Shown: positions 22,619 through 35,110, numbered from the stretch's first letter. The stretch: DNA of 64,000 nt from Melampsora larici-populina 98AG31 (GCF_000204055.1 NW_006768776.1:865204-929203); one strand, 5' to 3'. Numbers and translations: made by a program. The notes: generated by a model from the letters alone, not told the origin.

Positions 22619-23830
22619 GAATTTGAAAAAGATTAGTGCAGTTGAGCAGTTACGTGAGAAAGAGGACGCTATGTTGGAAGAATTCAAAAATTTATTCCCG
22701 GCTGAGTTTCCACTGGTTGAAGATAGAGAAGTAGAAGAGAGTTTCCCTGAAGGGATTCCTGATGCATCAAGATAAGTCTGGCACAAGATCATTCTTACTG
22801 ACCCTGATGTAGTCATTAACAAGAAACAATATGGTTATCTGGGAAATTATTGTGAGTCCTGGCGCAAACTGATTGACCAAAATTTGCGTGCAGGAAGGAT
22901 TTAGTGTTCTCAAAGTCAATACGCGTTGCCATCCATGATTATCCCGAAGAAAGACCCGACTGAGCTTCCTAGGTGGATTTGTGACTACTGAACCCTCAAC
23001 AAATACACCATCAAGGATAGATCACCTTTACCCAACGTCAATGAGAGGGTAAGACTTGTGGCAACAGGGAAAGTATGGTTGTTAGTTGATCAAACAAACT
23101 CTTTTTTTCAAGACAGGATGCAGGAAGAAGACATCCCTCTCATGGCAGTGAAGGCACCATGGGGGTTGTACGGATGGACAGTGATGCCTATGGGACTTAC
23201 CAATGGTCCAGCAACTCATCAGGCACGTAATGAAGAGATTCTGGGTGAATTGGTGGGGAAAATTTGTGTTGTTTATATTGATGATATTGTGATGGATGAA
23301 GAAATTCATTGATGGTCTGTCTCATCACGTAGGAACCTTGACGCCTCTGAACAGCACAACACTGAAGAATAAACCTTTCAAGTGGGGTCAGGCGGAAGAG
23401 GATTCTCTCAACAATATCAAAATTAAAACCCTACCAGTATTGCAAAATCTTGATTATGACTCTCAAGAACCCATTTGGCTCTTCACCAACGCGAGTGGAC
23501 ATAGACTTGGAGCTGCTCTTTTCCAAGGAGCAAAGTGGGATACCACTTTGCCAATAGCTTATGAAAGTCAAACAATGAACACTGCGGAGCAGAACTATCC
23601 CGTCCACAAACAAGAATTGCTAGTGGTCATCAATGCGCTTGACAAATGAAGGTTGTTATTACTCAGAATGTGTGTCAATGTGATGTTGGATCACCACTCA
23701 CTAACAATGCTACTGACACAACACAATTTAAGTTGTTGTCAAGTGAGGTGGTTAGAAACCTTATCCCATTTTGATCCAGATTTCTGGTATCTCAAAGGTA
23801 AAGATAACACGGTTGCTGACACGCTGTCTT
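22619..23830 (+). pseudogene. Gypsy-3 RT and RNase H remnants
   Basis: RT motifs in order: IIPKKDPTELPRWICDY, LPNVNE, GLYGWTVMPMGLTNGPA and VYIDDIVM, ending near 23312. RNase H follows (LFTNASGHRLGAALFQ, HKQELLVVINALDK) to about 23650, with a degraded tail to about 23830. The frame is broken by TAA (just after 22770), TAG (near 22903), TGA (near 22986) and others. Confidence 0.85.
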
Positions 23831-23929
23831 GACATGACAAAGCCGCCTCCTGTGAAGTTCACACTGCCTTGAATGACAAAGAATTGATTGACATCCGTGA
23901 AGGGTATGAGCTTGACACCTTTTGTGTGA

Positions 23930-24858
23930 AACTACAAAAGGTCTTACCTTTAAGAGACAACTGCATCAAAAAAGATGGTCTGCTGTACTTGGACAGGCGG
24001 CTGGTGATACCGTGTCACTGAAACCTTTGGCAGGACTTCACAGCCCAAGCCCACGAGGCGCTGGGACATCTGGGGACTGTAAAGACCCTGCCTCACCTCC
24101 AGCATACGTTCTTCTGGCCAAGCATGGCAAAAGACGTCAAAACACAGCGGAAATCTTGCAACGCTTGTCAAAGGAGGCAGGCGCAGATGGCAAAAGTAAC
24201 GGGAAAACTCCAGAACAATCCAATACCCTACCAGCTGATGCAGTCAATTGCAATTGAATTTGTTGGACTGTTCCCAAACGTGTCTGGTTATGACATGATT
24301 TTGACATGTACCTGCAGGCTAACGGGTTTTGTGAGATTGATCCCAGCCTCACAGCAAGACACAGCCGAGAAATCAGCAACTTGTTTATTTGGCGCTTGGT
24401 CATCTATGTTAGGTCTACCGGAATCTATTATTGGCGACCAAGACAAGGCATGGACATCTCAATTCTGGCAACAACTCCATCACCTTTTAGGAGTGCGCAT
24501 CAATCTATCAACGGCTTACCATCCTCAAGCCAATGGCAGAAGTGAGAGGTCCAACAAAACAGTTGGTCAAATACTTCAACACCGAGCTGCAGAAAAGCAC
24601 AGGAAATGGCTTGAATTGCTACCAGCAGCTGAGTTTGCCATTAACTCGGCAGTGAACTTGGCGACTGGAGTCTCACCGTTCCACTTTGTTTACGGTCAAA
24701 TTCCACAACATTTCCCGGTTGAACTCCCTGCAGAAGAGGAAGACAAAGATGTGACACTGCAATGCATTCAACAACGGCAATTGGAATGGGCCGCTTGGCA
24801 AGACTGTTTGTCAGCCGGAAGAGGTTTTTGCTGGGCAAATAACACTCTAACGTACTAA
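23930..24858 (+). pseudogene. Gypsy-3 integrase, N-terminal and catalytic parts
   Basis: The zinc region (HEALGHLGT, then CNACQRRQAQ) is followed by the catalytic core. The first catalytic residue appears as Glu (IAIEFVGLFP) where Asp is usual. The second Asp (IIGDQDKAW) and the Glu (GRSERSNKTV) are present. The frame runs open from 24124 to about 24850, where an LTR-like insertion breaks it; the C-terminal part resumes near 25870. Confidence 0.85.
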
Positions 24859-25855
24859 CAAACATACTATCACTATATTATTTAAAAAGAAAAACACAAA
24901 TACATATATACAAATATATAACCAAGACACCTCTTACACTCGAGTTTCAAGAGTGCAGTATTATTAACTGTCTTAATAAAAACAGTTAAGAATGTGGAAA
25001 AGGTAAAAGAACTTATCTTTTACTTAGTAAACTAAATACATAAAGAAAAAACCCTACCTACCTTCAAGGAAGGCAACCACCGAAGTTAACAAAAACTAGA
25101 CCAAACCAGGCGTATCGAATCATACCCCGGTTAACCCTGTTACATTATCAGGGACTGGTCTAAACAATGTTTTTATGACGTACTATCGAAAAACCCTTAA
25201 TTTAAGAACTAACTACCATATCGACACCAAGAGGTTTTTCTTACATTTAAATAGTTAGCTATTTCACCTCAAGAAGAAGAAGAATCCCATTCCTTTTTAC
25301 CTTTATCAATTTTTAGAACATTTAGTTTAAAACAAAAACTTTACATTCTTACTCTCTGTTTAAAAGACTACTAGCGATACTTTAAAGACTTACTCTGTAC
25401 TTCTTCATCGCTTATCAGATCTTTTGTCCAGACTTCTTTTCCTTTTTTCTCTGATTCCTCCATTTCTACCTTTACTTCATCGTTAGGACGTTAAAGATCG
25501 TTTGGCTATCATCACTCGACTAAAGTTCCTCAGACTCAGTTAGAAATCCTTTTTGATAAAAACTTGTTTTATCAGACTAACGCTAAAGCGTCACCCAGGC
25601 TCATTTTACGATTATCGTAATCACCTTGGCAGATTGATAAGTGAGTGCACTTATTAGTAAACTGGCGGTGGTATTCATTCCACACCATAGACAGCTATAA
25701 AGAACAATTATAGTCTTAAATTACTTACAAAGATTTGAAAACTAATTTCCCTCAGCAACGAAGATTTAGTCGGTTGCTCGATAAAATACATTTTGTAAGT
25801 ATTCGTAGCTTGACTTCGAAGGTTTTCTCAGCCCATCTTTAGTGTCAAGCTGACA
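24850..25855 (+). repeat. Solo LTR related to the Gypsy-1 LTR, inserted in the Gypsy-3 integrase
   Basis: About 1 kb without coding potential, interrupting integrase. It aligns by eye, in blocks, with the Gypsy-1 5' LTR in that element's orientation: CACTCGAGTTTCAAGAGTGC against CACTCAGTTTCAAGAGTGCC, and, read in reverse, GTGCACTCAC with its flanks. It ends AAGCTGACA, like the TGACA end of the Gypsy-1 LTR. The exact left edge and target duplication were not resolved (ACACT occurs near both ends). Confidence 0.6.
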
Positions 25856-25859
25856 CTGT

Positions 25860-26168
25860 TTGTGGTGTAGCCAAGTGGATCAAGGCGCTCATTACAACCT
25901 TTGGCGACGCAGAAGGGAGTCATTTAGAGTGGGGAGTTGGGTCATGGTGGATAGTACTGATCAGCAGCAAGTCGTAGGAGGGCAGTCAAAGGGCCTCAGC
26001 AAACTACGCGCGCGTTTCAACAGGCCTTATCAAGTGTTGGAGAGCTTGAACGGAGGACAGAATTTCCGACTACAGTTGAAGGAAAATAACATGTCCTTTC
26101 CAGTCTTTCATATGTTGAAACTGAAGGCTTATCATGGCAAAACAGAGGACTTGGAAGTTAGGGAATAA
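25860..26168 (+). pseudogene. Gypsy-3 integrase C-terminal domain
   Basis: RRRRESFRVGSWVMV, then KLRARFNRPYQVLE and SFPVFHMLKLKAYHG form the SH3-like C-terminal domain of Gypsy integrases. It is the continuation of the integrase split by the LTR-like insertion. No chromodomain is seen after it before the TAA at 26168. Confidence 0.8.
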
Positions 26169-26434
26169 CACCCAAAAGTAAGTGCCTTTCTTTAGTATGC
26201 CACCACCGTCCTACTACACACCTTGTCAAAAACAATACCTTGGCCACTCTGTGAGCACCACGTCAATGGCCTGTTACAGATACACTTGGAAACAACGAGG
26301 AGACATAGGACGTGACAATGAATCAACCATCACCTTGGATTTTAGTGATTTCCTTTTGTGTTCTGTTCTTTTATCCTTTTCTTTAACTTTTCTGTTCTAT
26401 TTCCTTTTTTTTCTTTTTTTGTTTTCTTTTCTTA

Positions 26435-27049
26435 CAGCTGTTTGCATAAAAAATGCCGTCGCCCTTTTTTATTTTTTTATTTTTTCAAAGTTGCACTAAA
26501 AATTACCAACGTAGATTCTACATAAGAGCTGTGGTAGGCTGTACTCGACTTTCTCAAGGGTGCAAAGTTTGCCAAAGATCCTGAAAGATCACAAGTATTG
26601 CTGCCTTTGTATCCAAAATGCACAAGCTTCCTCAACCTTTGGTATGGTTGCAACCAAAGATCAGCATCACAATGGACAACCCGGCACCAATAGGGCATGA
26701 AAGCGTTTTGAGCTTCATTCTGAAGCACTTCTAACCCCTCTGGCTAGACTTTGCATCCCGCCTCAAGACCACAATGTCCAACTGGCGCGCTCACATTACC
26801 CCACCGTGAGTAATCCAAATCGGGGAGGGTAGAAGGTGTGTATGTAATCGGAGAGGGGTGAAGACAAGTCAAAAGGTGGGACGAGATCAAAAAAGGGGAT
26901 CTGCACATATGTCATACAACCTTTAAAATTCAGCACATCATGATCAACTACAGTTGCTCTTTATGTAGAACTATGTTGGTAATTTTTAGTGCAACTTAAA
27001 AAAAATAAAAAATAAAAAAGGGCGACGGCATTTTTTATGCAAACAGCTG
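26435..27049. mobile_element. TA-flanked MITE with about 90-bp inverted repeats (615 bp)
   Basis: The ends are CAGCTGTTTGCATAAAAAAT and its complement, with TA on both outer sides (26433-26434 and 27050-27051). A TA duplication and CAG ends fit Tc1/mariner-pogo MITEs. It sits between the Gypsy-3 integrase stop and its purine tract. Confidence 0.85.
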
Positions 27050-27258
27050 TACTTCCGTTTTGCGTTTGAATTCTTTTACAAAATAGTCATGAAGTTTTGA
27101 TGTACTTGGTTTTTTTTCTCACCTTTGCTTTTCTCGGGACGAGTTATGGTCAGTTCAAGGGCGTGTCATGCCGTTTTTTCCTTTTTTTTGTCCTTTCTCT
27201 CTCTGTGTGTGTTTTCTATTTTTCTCTTTTTGGTTTCAGGAGGATAATCATTTCTTCT

Positions 27259-27270
27259 AGGAAGGGAGGG
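27259..27270 (+). other. Gypsy-3 polypurine tract and probable 3' LTR start
   Basis: AGGAAGGGAGGG is followed at 27271 by TGTAAGGAGTACAC, the usual purine tract plus TG start of a 3' LTR. The LTR end is not clear. The sequence to about 27830 contains a 30-bp direct repeat around 27376 and 27477 (CTCTTTCGAGA and then GGGACTGTT). Confidence 0.5.
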
Positions 27271-27271
27271 T

Positions 27272-28474
27272 GTAAGGAGTACACAGCAGATCATGGCTTA
27301 GGGGGTACATTATGGGTTTAGGCAATTGTTGTATACATTCTATCCTCCACGCCGAACTCCAAACAGTCCTTACTCTTTCGAGATCCTCATTCGGGACTGT
27401 TAGGTGAGCTCAGCACGTTTTCTCTTTGTTTTCCCTTTGGGGGTTTTTCTTCTTGTTTGTTGGTGTGTCGCTGACTCTTTCGAGAGCCTCATTTGGGACT
27501 GTTTGGAGTTAGACTCTTTGAAATATAAACCGAAGTCCCAAGTACTTGCTCCTCGAGAGAGTCGTGCCAGAGAGAATCAAGTCTTTTAGTGAAGGTCCAC
27601 AAAGACCTTACAGTATCCCTCTGGTGTTGGTATGCAAGATCGTTTTCTTGATCAAAATCCTGTTAAAGGATTCATCTTGCAGCCGCGCGAATAGCCTGTA
27701 CATACCCATGTACCCACGATGTGTTGAGGTTGAGTTGCAGGTCATTCCAGAGCTGCGGCGGCAAGCCAGCCTGCTGGTCAGCACGATCGATGAAGCTGTC
27801 TTGAATGGCCGATCAGATGATTTCTTATGATGTTTAATTGACTGAGTTTCAATACGTAGCCAAGATTAAAATCAGAGAAAACCCAATCCGAGAAGAGTTT
27901 GAAAGTCTTGTTGGTAAGTCTGAGAATAGATAAAAGTAAGTTCAGATTAAAATCAAGATATCTCTTGGACGCAAAATTGAAATTTTGAAGTTGAACTAAA
28001 TTGTAGTCAATCTTTAATGAAGGTATGTATGTATAGCCTTTAGGTCGTCAAGATCACCCAGAACTTAAAAAGGAAAGAAGAATGGGAAAGAGATGATGTA
28101 TAGGATTGAATTGATCAGTTTAGGGTATGGTCGGTATGGTACCAATTAAAATTCAAAGGAATTGTAAAGAATGATGTTTTTGATTCGATTAACCATTTTT
28201 GAAATTTAAATTGATTTGAATTGGTTCTAGAAGTACAATTGATTTTGATTTTGATTTTGACTTTGACTATCTTGGTTCAAAACAAACTTGGATTGGATTT
28301 TGAGATTTAAAATCAAGTTGATTATCATTTTCGTCAATAAATTCATTTGATCATTCCCTTTTTCGATAATAACACTAACCAATCCCATTATTAATAATCA
28401 ACCTTGTGGAATTCTATACCCTCATTAATCATCTTCATCTTCCCTCTTCCCTCTTCATCATCAACATCACCATC
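27272..28474. other. Probable LTR remnant, then AT-rich upstream region
   Basis: To about 27830 this is likely Gypsy-3 LTR; a 94-codon ORF there has no recognisable family. From 27840 to 28474 it is AT-rich intergenic DNA with a GATTTT simple repeat near 28240. No gene seen. Confidence 0.4.
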
Positions 28475-28897
28475 ATGGCATTCACTCATTTCGAAAATCT
28501 TCATCCGATCTTACCACCTCTCAAACCAACTGCAAGCTCTCAACCTTCACCTTCACTTTCAAATTACTCTTCACCTTCACTTTCGAATCGAAAACCTCCA
28601 ATCTCTCTACCTGGTCAAGGTTCTCAAAATCGGGTTAAACAAACTGCTGCTCTCTTTGAGCGTGTGGCTTCTAATGGTTCGAATCTGTCTTCTCTTTCAT
28701 ATACTCCCAATCGTCTTCCGGATGACCGTAGGAGTCAATTCGATCGTAGACACAGTTCTCAGTCAGTTTTCCTTTCTCTTGACTCTCTTCAATTTCAATT
28801 TCTTCTTTTCCTTTTCTCCTTGCATGGCCATACACTTGAATTTCATATTCATCACTCATCTTTCACAATACCGCCTTGTCAACTGCCTGGGCCATAA
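28475..28897 (+). CDS. Short hypothetical ORF or first exon
   Basis: From ATG 28475, about 95 codons read as plausible protein (SLPGQGSQNRVKQTAALFER) up to a possible donor GTCAGT at 28762. After that the ORF becomes phenylalanine- and leucine-rich and looks like intron. The ATG context (a run of ATC and AAC triplets before it) is like that of the next gene. It could be a small gene or an upstream exon of the Kar9-like gene, but I found no join that keeps the frame. Confidence 0.4.
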   Translation: MAFTHFENLHPILPPLKPTASSQPSPSLSNYSSPSLSNRKPPISLPGQGSQNRVKQTAALFERVASNGSNLSSLSYTPNRLPDDRRSQFDRRHSSQSVFLSLDSLQFQFLLFLFSLHGHTLEFHIHHSSFTIPPCQLPGP

Positions 28898-29414
28898 CTT
28901 TTCTGATGGGCCTCAGACTGATTCCGGTCAATTGATCTATCTTATTAACAAGTCCTTTTCACTCGAATGAGAACATTCTTTGATTACTTCTCCTATCCAT
29001 CATCTTTCCTACATCCTTCCACTTTTGTCAGAGAAAATTCCATACCCTCGTGTACTGGTTGATCAGACCAGAATCCACCCAAAATTCAACTGGTCCATAT
29101 CGCCGTGCCAGTGGTGAGTTTCATTGCAGATCAGAACTGGTTTGTGTATGAAACCTCTGGTTGATCACCACTAGTCTCCTACAATTAAGCTTACTTCACA
29201 TTAGGAGTGAAAGGTTATTTTGCCTGTTCAGGTGTTTTTTACACATCACGAGTCCACGACTTTTGCCCTTGCTTCCCTTGCAGGGATGATGTTTTAACCG
29301 TTCAGCCTCTATCACATAATCTCAATATCCCATAACAAAACAATCTCTAAGATCTTCCAAACCCTCAACTTTATCTTGATACATTTTTCTCAACTCTCCT
29401 TCATCATCAACATC

Positions 29415-32400
29415 ATGTCCAACATCATCTCTCCTGTGGTTTCTCATACTGATGATGATTTGACTTATACCCCTCTCTTTGCTTCCATTCAATCCTCAAA
29501 TCGATCTCCTCTCGCCTCTTCTCAATTCAACACACATTCTTCAAATCACAGGCCATCCAGTCACCTTTCTTCTTCAAGAACATCTTATACTCCCGAACAT
29601 TGCTCTGATTATCCTTCATTACCCAATCTTTCCACCTCACCGGACCTTCAAGGCACACCGGATTCTCCAAAACTCGACTCGGACTTCCGACAGATGCTCT
29701 CCTTTCCGAGTCGATCAACTCTCGAACCATGTCCTACAACGTCATTAGCATCATTTCCTGAGTCTGAAACTCCCGCGGCTTCACAAGATTCTGGAAAGAA
29801 GTTTCGTGCAGCACTCGACTTGCCTTATCCGATACCATCACTCATCGATGATTTTGCTCAGCAGACTATGAATGATTCATTGCCTCAACCGGAACTCAAT
29901 CGTACTCTAGATGAGCCACGCTCCGATTCCGATTCCACCACCACATCTCACATGCAAAACTCTTCCAATGGGACATTTTCAATCAATGGTTCTGATAACC
30001 CTTCAGCCAACAAACCTAAAGATCTCGACCCGACCACAGAAAACCTTATTCGACCCGATCAACCTGTCATTGAGGATATCTTTCTAGAACAAGAGCCGAA
30101 ATCACTAGTCGAAGCTGTTATGGACTCTTCACCTCTTGATGCTAAATTTGAGCTATCATCACCTATCCCATTAGATACACCTAAACGCTCTCAACATGAA
30201 CTACCATCGAAACTTGACACCAACCTCTCCTCTTCATCTCAATCGCCTCACTCTAGCCCTGACATCATTCAATCGCCTTTTGATTCGATCAGTGTTTTGG
30301 CTACTAGTGCCAGGATGACCGAGGTAGGAATGATGATTCAAGAAGTAGCATTGGCACTATTTGAAGTTCAGGTAAATACAATGGGTGATGTGGTCTATCA
30401 TATGATTCTTGACTAAACTCTCGTCTTTCTTGTTTTCTTAGGAACTACGTCATTCTAACGCATTCAACAGTGACTCCCGAACAAGAGGACACAATCCCAA
30501 CGAAGGAAGTCCATCTGTTACTACTAGTACACAGGTATCTGCTCAATCTGCGAGGACTAGCGCAATGAGAACAGCTGGGGCATCTGCCTTAACACCGGTG
30601 GATCGTGCATTAATGAAACTGGATAAAAAAGTAGAAGAAACTACTGTTGAAGTGGCACATCTAGAAGACCTTTTAACTCCATTCAAAGATATACGAAGTG
30701 CAGAAGAGGTTGATTTTCTGAAGCAAAAGTATAATGGTTTGATGTCTGATTGGAGCAAGATTCAAAAAGATACAGAATTACTTCGAGATGAATTAAAAGA
30801 AGACAAATGGTTGGTTGTCTTCCGAACGGTTAGCACTCAAGCGGAGGAAATGATGGAAAGCTTAGAAAAGGTTTTGACAGCGTCTCAAGAGTTTATGTGG
30901 GACTTTAAGAAACAGTGTTGTTCTCCTGATCATACTCGTCGTCACAAAAGAGCAAGTCGTCATTCTAGAAGCAGTGATGGATCTGAAGTGGAAGTCTTAT
31001 GTGACTCATCTTCACTTGTCATGGCCCCTGAAGCTGTTCAAGACCTCTTGGATCGATACTTGGTACTTTGCAAGAACTTTGTCGCCAAAAAGAAGCACTA
31101 TGTAAGATGATGATTCGATCCTGCTCTCGCACATGAACACCCACTGACTCTTTCGTTTCGCAAATCTATCCAGGTTCCCTCATGCGAGCGTGTTCTCACC
31201 ACACTTGTCAAGGGCATTGAGAACCGTAGCACTAAAAATGGTGAAGTCTTGAGAAGGTATGCTGATATGCGAACGCGATTCCAAAACATTCAGCAACGGA
31301 TCATTCAAACAGATGCCGAACTGAGTCGAACGGAGACTGTGTTGCGACAAACAATTGAGTCCGATGGACAACCTCCTGCAGAGCTATCGGATGTACCAGC
31401 TTCTCCAGTGGCCATGTCAAACTACACTCCCAAGTCTAACGCCAGTTCCACTCGAACATCCCGGGCCTTCAATTCTGTTACACAATACCTCACTCCAAGT
31501 TCCCCTCAGTTTCTCTCAAAGCACTCTCCTACCGCTCTATCACCTTTCAAAAAGCTTGCCTCCAAGATCACTACAAGCAAAAGCCGACCTTTCACTCCAA
31601 GTGTAGCGCCCAGTCTAGCGTCTTCGCAAGGTGGTCAGGCCAGTTCGAGTCGAGTTCCATCCAATCCCACCTATCCTCATTCATCTACCTCGGGCTCTGC
31701 ACCACGCGACTTACGTCGTGTGCGCAGTATACTCCATCCAAGAAGCAGCCATATCTCCTCCGACCTTGGTGCAACTACACCTTCTTATCAAACCCGCGTC
31801 CAACATCCGTTCCGCTCAGCGCCAGCCACTAAGCAAGAAAAACCTAGATGGAACATCTCCTTGAAGCGAATGGAGGACCCGCCAGAGTCTCTAGACACTC
31901 CTATAAGGCGATCAACGGCTACTCCTGTCCCTGGTCGCGCCTCATCACGCTGCCCATCACGCTTTTCACACATGCCACCTAGTAATTCGATTACTTGGGC
32001 ATCTTCTTCGGGTGGGGTTCGCCTGAACCATCGAGTTGGTAGTATGCCTCCCGAGGCTTCCTTTGCGCATAGCTACGCACGGCCTGGTTCAGCGGCTGGA
32101 CGGAGTGATTGCTCAGCTCTCACATCTATGTCAATGGCCTGCAGACCTCGCCCACCGTCTCGGAACACTCGGATACCTGCTCCAGTGTGGGATGCGATCA
32201 TAAGTCAACCGACTGGTGAACTCTCTTCCTCATCAAGTTATCCACGAGGGCATCGCGCAGGACCACCTTCTCGATGTGAAACGCCTGGTGGGACCTCACG
32301 TTTACCACGACCTACCTCTCGATGTGCAACGCCTGGGTTCGGAAGACACACTACTCCTAAGACGTTGTTGACACCGTCTTCGATGGGTTCAGGTCCAGGA

Positions 32401-32853
32401 CCATTTAGTCCTACTTATAGTGATATAGCCAAACTTCCAACGCATCCAAGTCGACGACAATCAACCGAATCACAAGGTAACTTTAGAAGAGAAGACCGAA
32501 TGATGAAACGAGTGATATATGATCATAATCCATATGATCCATTAGATCGAATGGTATGGAAGATAGTCACTGAACAAATGGTAGATATCGGATTAAGAAG
32601 AATTGATCCACCATTATCTAGAAATGCAGAAAAAGTGAAAAGTTCAGGAGGAGGGATTGGAGATCAAGCAAGATATCGATTTATATTTTTATTGAAAGAT
32701 GAATGTCAAGAAAAAGAAAGTAAACCGATGATGTGTAAGTTGGTTCTTAAACATAGAGGTCAACATGAGGAAAAAGTTGTGGTTAGGAACTCGGGAGGTT
32801 GGCAAGAATTGGAAATGTATTTGTTGGATGAACAGGAAAAGGTTTTGAGATGA
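29415..32853 (+). CDS. Kar9-like spindle-positioning protein with C-terminal GAS2-like domain
   Basis: Three exons (29415-30371, 30442-31101, 31174-32853) with two GT-AG introns of 70 and 72 bp; the joined frame is exact and gives about 1098 residues. The first 350 residues are Ser/Pro-rich. Residues of about 370-600 are helical (ALMKLDKKVEETTVEVAHLE, FKDIRSAEEVDFLKQKYNGL), like the Kar9 helical region. A long basic Ser/Pro/Arg-rich stretch follows. The last 130 or so residues match the GAS2 microtubule-binding pattern (YDHNPYDPLDRMVWKIV and VVRNSGGWQELEMYLLD). The known role of the family is to link microtubules to actin-based positioning of spindle or nucleus. The Kar9 name is inferred from the architecture; the GAS2-like end is the firmer part. 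Confidence 0.65.
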
Positions 32854-33752
32854 TGCACTTTCAAGTGTGTTGATGGTTTTTTTTGATTTGTAAATATATA
32901 TTTCTTTTTCGAAAGCAAACAAAAGATGAAAAAGATGCTTTGTTTGTGTATATATACAAGATGATTTTTCTTTTTTTTGAATTGTTTTCTTCGTTTTTAT
33001 TTGATTTTTCTTTTTTTAAAAAAATCACAACCTTGATTCTTCTTTCACTTACTCTTTCTGTTATTTTCTAACTTTTTTGATTTTGATTTTGATTTCTATT
33101 TATTTTGATCTTGATAAACAAGAAATCAAAAAAATCAAAAAACATGTTGTATACCATTTATCTTTTTTTTTATTATCTTTTTTTTATGATCAAATGTAAG
33201 AAGGACACACTTGAAAAAATTTTCTTTATATAAATCGTTTTGGTTTTTTTTTCTCTTTTGGATTTATTTTTGTACGTACATGAATTGATTTGATTTGATT
33301 TTAGAAATATATAATACGATTTAAACGATAAGAAAAGAAATTTGATTGATTTATGATTTGAGGAAATAGAGGTCTTTTGAGAATCATTATGTTTTGTTTC
33401 ATAAATAAATATGAGGAAATCATTTTTTTCGTATATTTGTAAGAGTGAAGAATACTTTATGTATTCAAGAATTGAGGGTTTTGAAAGGTTTTTTATGACT
33501 TGGTATAACTTCTTGGGAGTATGTGTACTTCTTAAAAGGCATCAAATGAAACTAGGGCGCAGTAGGAGAAGGCTTCTCCCTGGAGAACGAGTGTGCACTT
33601 TTGTTTTCTTTTTGGAAATCAACCCCAATTCTTCAAGGTTTTGGCTACATATTAAGCGCTTAAATGTTTCTCAGATCCCGCCTCTTCCCGCCTTGAAAGT
33701 TTGGCCTTAGTTTGTTGGAAAGATTGGTGCATGTAGCCTTCAGGTGTACAGT
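32854..33752. other. AT-rich intergenic region with poly-T tracts
   Basis: The region downstream of the Kar9-like gene. Many T and A runs and TTTTGATTTTGATTT simple repeat. No gene seen. Confidence 0.5.
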
Positions 33753-33754
33753 TA

Positions 33755-34495
33755 CGGTACTCAAAGCAAGTATGTACGCGTACATACTTTTTGCTACATA
33801 GTTTTTTTTGGCGGGGAAAACGACAAACTTAATAAAGTCCCTCGCCAAAGGCCCGAGCCCCAGCGAGGGACTTACCCCATAAACTGGAATCCTGGCGTGA
33901 GAAGTAGCCTGTATTGGCTCAAAAAACGCTACTTTGAATTCTTTGATTTGTTCCTAAATAAACAGGTCTCGGAGGTAAATAAAAGGATGATGGCAAATAT
34001 TCATTACATATGAGCCAATTGCAAGCTTCCCCAAATCTGGTCTGGAACTTGGGCTACTAGGGAATCAAAAATGGGTCTGTTTTCAATTTTCAGCAGCGGC
34101 GAGCCGGCTCAAAGCCTGTATTTCTCAGAAAGCGGTCAAAATAATTGATCTTCAACTACTCAAAAAGATAACTTCCCAGAAAGATAGAAAGGAGTTTGCA
34201 ATTGGTACATATGTAATGGTCCCTTGCCATTTTCTTCTTTCTTTGTTGCAAGACATGTTTGTTGAGAGAGAAAAAAAACAAACAGATGTAGAGAATTTGG
34301 AGCAAATACAGCTCACTTCTCACGCCAGGATTCCAGTTTATGGGGTAAGTCCCTCGCTGGGGCTCGGGCCTTTTCGGCGAGGGACTTTGTTAAGTTTGGG
34401 AAAACGAGTCCAAAAGTATATTCGTTTTATTTTCCCCGCCAAAAAAAAGTATATACGACAACTATATACGTGTAACTATGTAGCTTTGAGTACCG
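33755..34495. mobile_element. TA-flanked MITE, CGGTACTC family, long copy (741 bp)
   Basis: The ends are CGGTACTCAAAGC and GCTTTGAGTACCG with TA outside (33753-33754 and 34496-34497). The arms of about 150-185 bp contain GGCGGGGAAAA and then a CCCTCGCC block with its own internal palindrome. A short relative is at 47683-47823. Tc1/mariner-like by its TA duplication. Confidence 0.85.
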
Positions 34496-34497
34496 TA

Positions 34498-35110
34498 AGT
34501 GTGTACTAGTGTGAGAAATGAAGTGGGGTTGTGAATGAAAGAAATCAATTGGTTTTTTAGTATGTTTGTATGAGAAATATATATTGTACAGTCAATTGCA
34601 CAAAGCTTGGAAAGAATTCCGCGCCAATTTGCTCAAGTTTGGCGGGCAATGTAAAATAGTGAAAAGCTTTTGGTTTGATTGAATGGATTTGATTTGAGAA
34701 AGAAGGCAAGTTGGATTGTTCAAATGAGAAAATGTTCAAATGTGGATATGTAAGATTTAGGTACCAAACTGTAGTTTGATTTACGTCATTTGATTTAATT
34801 TGTAGTTTAAGTTTTCTTTTTTTTTTTATATTTATAAATCGCGTCCTTCGTGTTGAATGAAGTTTTTTTTTTAAAAAAGGAATTGTAAAAGCAACTGGAA
34901 GTTAATTTTGATTTTGTTGTTGACCGATTTAAGTAGAAAATCAAATTCCTTTCATTTAAAGACTACTATACTATCTATCTATCTATATCATCCTTTCTTT
35001 TTCATCATCACCATCCTAGGAATCAAAATTATCAACTTTCATCTAAATCAGAAACAGAACAATCAGAAACCGAAACAGAAACAGAAAGAGAAGAACATCC
35101 ACCGAAAGAG
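34498..35110. other. Intergenic, probable promoter and 5' UTR of the coiled-coil gene
   Basis: AT-rich. A CTAT simple repeat lies near 34973-34987 and a purine-rich A/G stretch at 35040-35110 lies just before the ATG. No separate gene. Confidence 0.4.

Larger units (their letters stand above)
22002..27270 (+). mobile_element. Ty3/Gypsy element Gypsy-3, dead and repeatedly interrupted
   Basis: Remains of a plus-strand Gypsy element: protease end, RT, RNase H, integrase, then a purine tract (27259-27270) and a probable LTR start TGTAAGGAGTAC at 27271. It contains three later insertions, at 22172-22610, about 24850-25855 and 26435-27049. Stops of all three kinds and frameshifts show old decay, unlike Gypsy-2. 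The 5' boundary was not found. Confidence 0.8.

Noticed and set aside
27546..27830. 94-codon ORF after Gypsy-3
   Set aside because: No family, no intron or promoter context, and it lies in probable LTR sequence.
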